Source: Clostridia bacterium
GTDB taxonomy: Bacteria > Bacillota > Clostridia > Oscillospirales > Acutalibacteraceae
Assembly: GCA_017425745.1 (NCBI GenBank)
Contig: JAFOXT010000413.1
Coordinates: 1 to 7,186, forward strand
DNA: 7,186 nt
Direction of reading: 5' to 3'
Shown here: positions 6,773-7,186 of the stretch, in pieces
How positions within the stretch are numbered: position 1 is the stretch's first letter
Layout: each line of letters begins with the position of its first letter
The notes under the pieces: model-generated
Databases searched by the model: none
What the model was told of the DNA's origin: nothing
Seen by the model: only the letters and a program-made list of their open reading frames with translations
Position numbers and translations under genes: made by a program

Positions 6773-7186
6773 TTACACCTCCAGATCTGCAATTGCTTTG
6801 TCAAGCTCAGCCATAGCCTGTTCGTACTGTTCAGCGTTGGGAGCACTACCGTGCCAATCGCACTTATCTTCCATAAATGAAACGCCCTTACCCTTTGTTG
6901 TTTTTGCAACAATACAGGTAGGTCTGTCTGTTTCTGCCATAGCAGCTTTAAAAGCCTCTTCAATCTGACCGAAGCAGTGACCGCAGATTTCAATTACATT
7001 CCAGTTGAATGCTTCAAACTTTTCCTTAATGGGATAAGGTGAGTTAACCTCATCAAGTGAGCCGTCGATCTGAAGATTGTTATAGTCAACAATTGCAACA
7101 AGGTTGTTGAGCTTCTGGTTACCTGCAAACATAGCAGCTTCCCAAACCTGACCTTCTTCAATTTCACCGTCACCGAGAATTGTGTA
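6773..7186 (-). CDS. Transketolase N-terminal subunit, 5' part beyond the window
   Basis: The last 137 residues of the thiamine diphosphate-binding subunit of a split transketolase; the complete subunit is usually about 270-280 residues, so roughly half is missing past the right edge. The frame is open to the edge and begins YTILGDGEIEEGQVWEAAMF. It contains the thiamine diphosphate motif GDG (fragment residues 5-7) followed about 30 residues later by the NN of VDYNNLQIDG, which together bind Mg2+ and the diphosphate. Further on, KTTKGKGVSFME and DWHGSAPN are typical transketolase sequence. The methionine at 7132 is internal, since the GDG motif lies upstream of it. The gene ends at a TAA 2 bases before the C-subunit start. 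The operon promoter is not in the window. Confidence 0.94.
   Translation of the reverse strand, partial: YTILGDGEIEEGQVWEAAMFAGNQKLNNLVAIVDYNNLQIDGSLDEVNSPYPIKEKFEAFNWNVIEICGHCFGQIEEAFKAAMAETDRPTCIVAKTTKGKGVSFMEDKCDWHGSAPNAEQYEQAMAELDKAIADLEV
6776..6782 (-). promoter_or_regulatory. Shine-Dalgarno of the transketolase C-subunit
   Basis: GGAGGTG on the minus strand lies within the last codons of the N-subunit gene, just before the ATG at 6770. The overlap indicates translational coupling of the two transketolase halves. Confidence 0.8.

Noticed and set aside
1..7186. Mobile elements, CRISPR arrays, toxin-antitoxin or defence genes
   Set aside because: No direct-repeat array, transposase motif or terminal inverted repeats were seen. 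Every stretch is accounted for by housekeeping genes and short gaps.

Overview
The window carries one co-directional cluster of housekeeping genes, all transcribed from the minus strand, so biological order runs from the right edge to the left. The DNA is AT-rich. Most starts have a good Shine-Dalgarno sequence, and genes are packed with gaps of a few bases or short overlaps. A transketolase split into two polypeptides, a TrmK-Nif3 pair, an RqcH-type NFACT protein and a PHP-containing DnaE together suggest a Bacillota genome of the Clostridia, perhaps a gut Oscillospiraceae/Ruminococcaceae-like organism. That placement is inferred from gene content, not from a marker gene.

Right part (7186 to about 5545). 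The end of a transketolase N-terminal subunit (partial at the window edge) is followed 2 bases later by the transketolase C-terminal subunit, then by a 67-residue DUF1858 protein with a CxxC motif. A strong hairpin with a T-tract (5545-5577) follows and looks like an intrinsic terminator closing this first transcription unit.

Left part (5531 to 1). trmK (tRNA adenine-22 N1-methyltransferase) overlaps a Nif3-family dinuclear-metal protein gene by 4 bases. Three bases later comes rqcH/fbpA (NFACT protein of ribosome-associated quality control), and 19 bases after that dnaE (DNA polymerase III alpha), which runs off the left edge. rqcH is broken in this sequence by an apparent loss of one base in an A-run (3356-3360). 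Both halves are otherwise intact and join into a normal protein of about 582 residues if one base is restored.

The first unit supplies the non-oxidative pentose phosphate pathway. The second groups tRNA modification, rescue of stalled ribosomal subunits and DNA replication. I see no mobile element, CRISPR array, RNA gene or repeat family, no gene-free stretch over 300 bases, and no good candidate for a new biological system. The points worth a second look are the rqcH frameshift, the terminator sitting directly against trmK, and the complete PHP metal site in DnaE.
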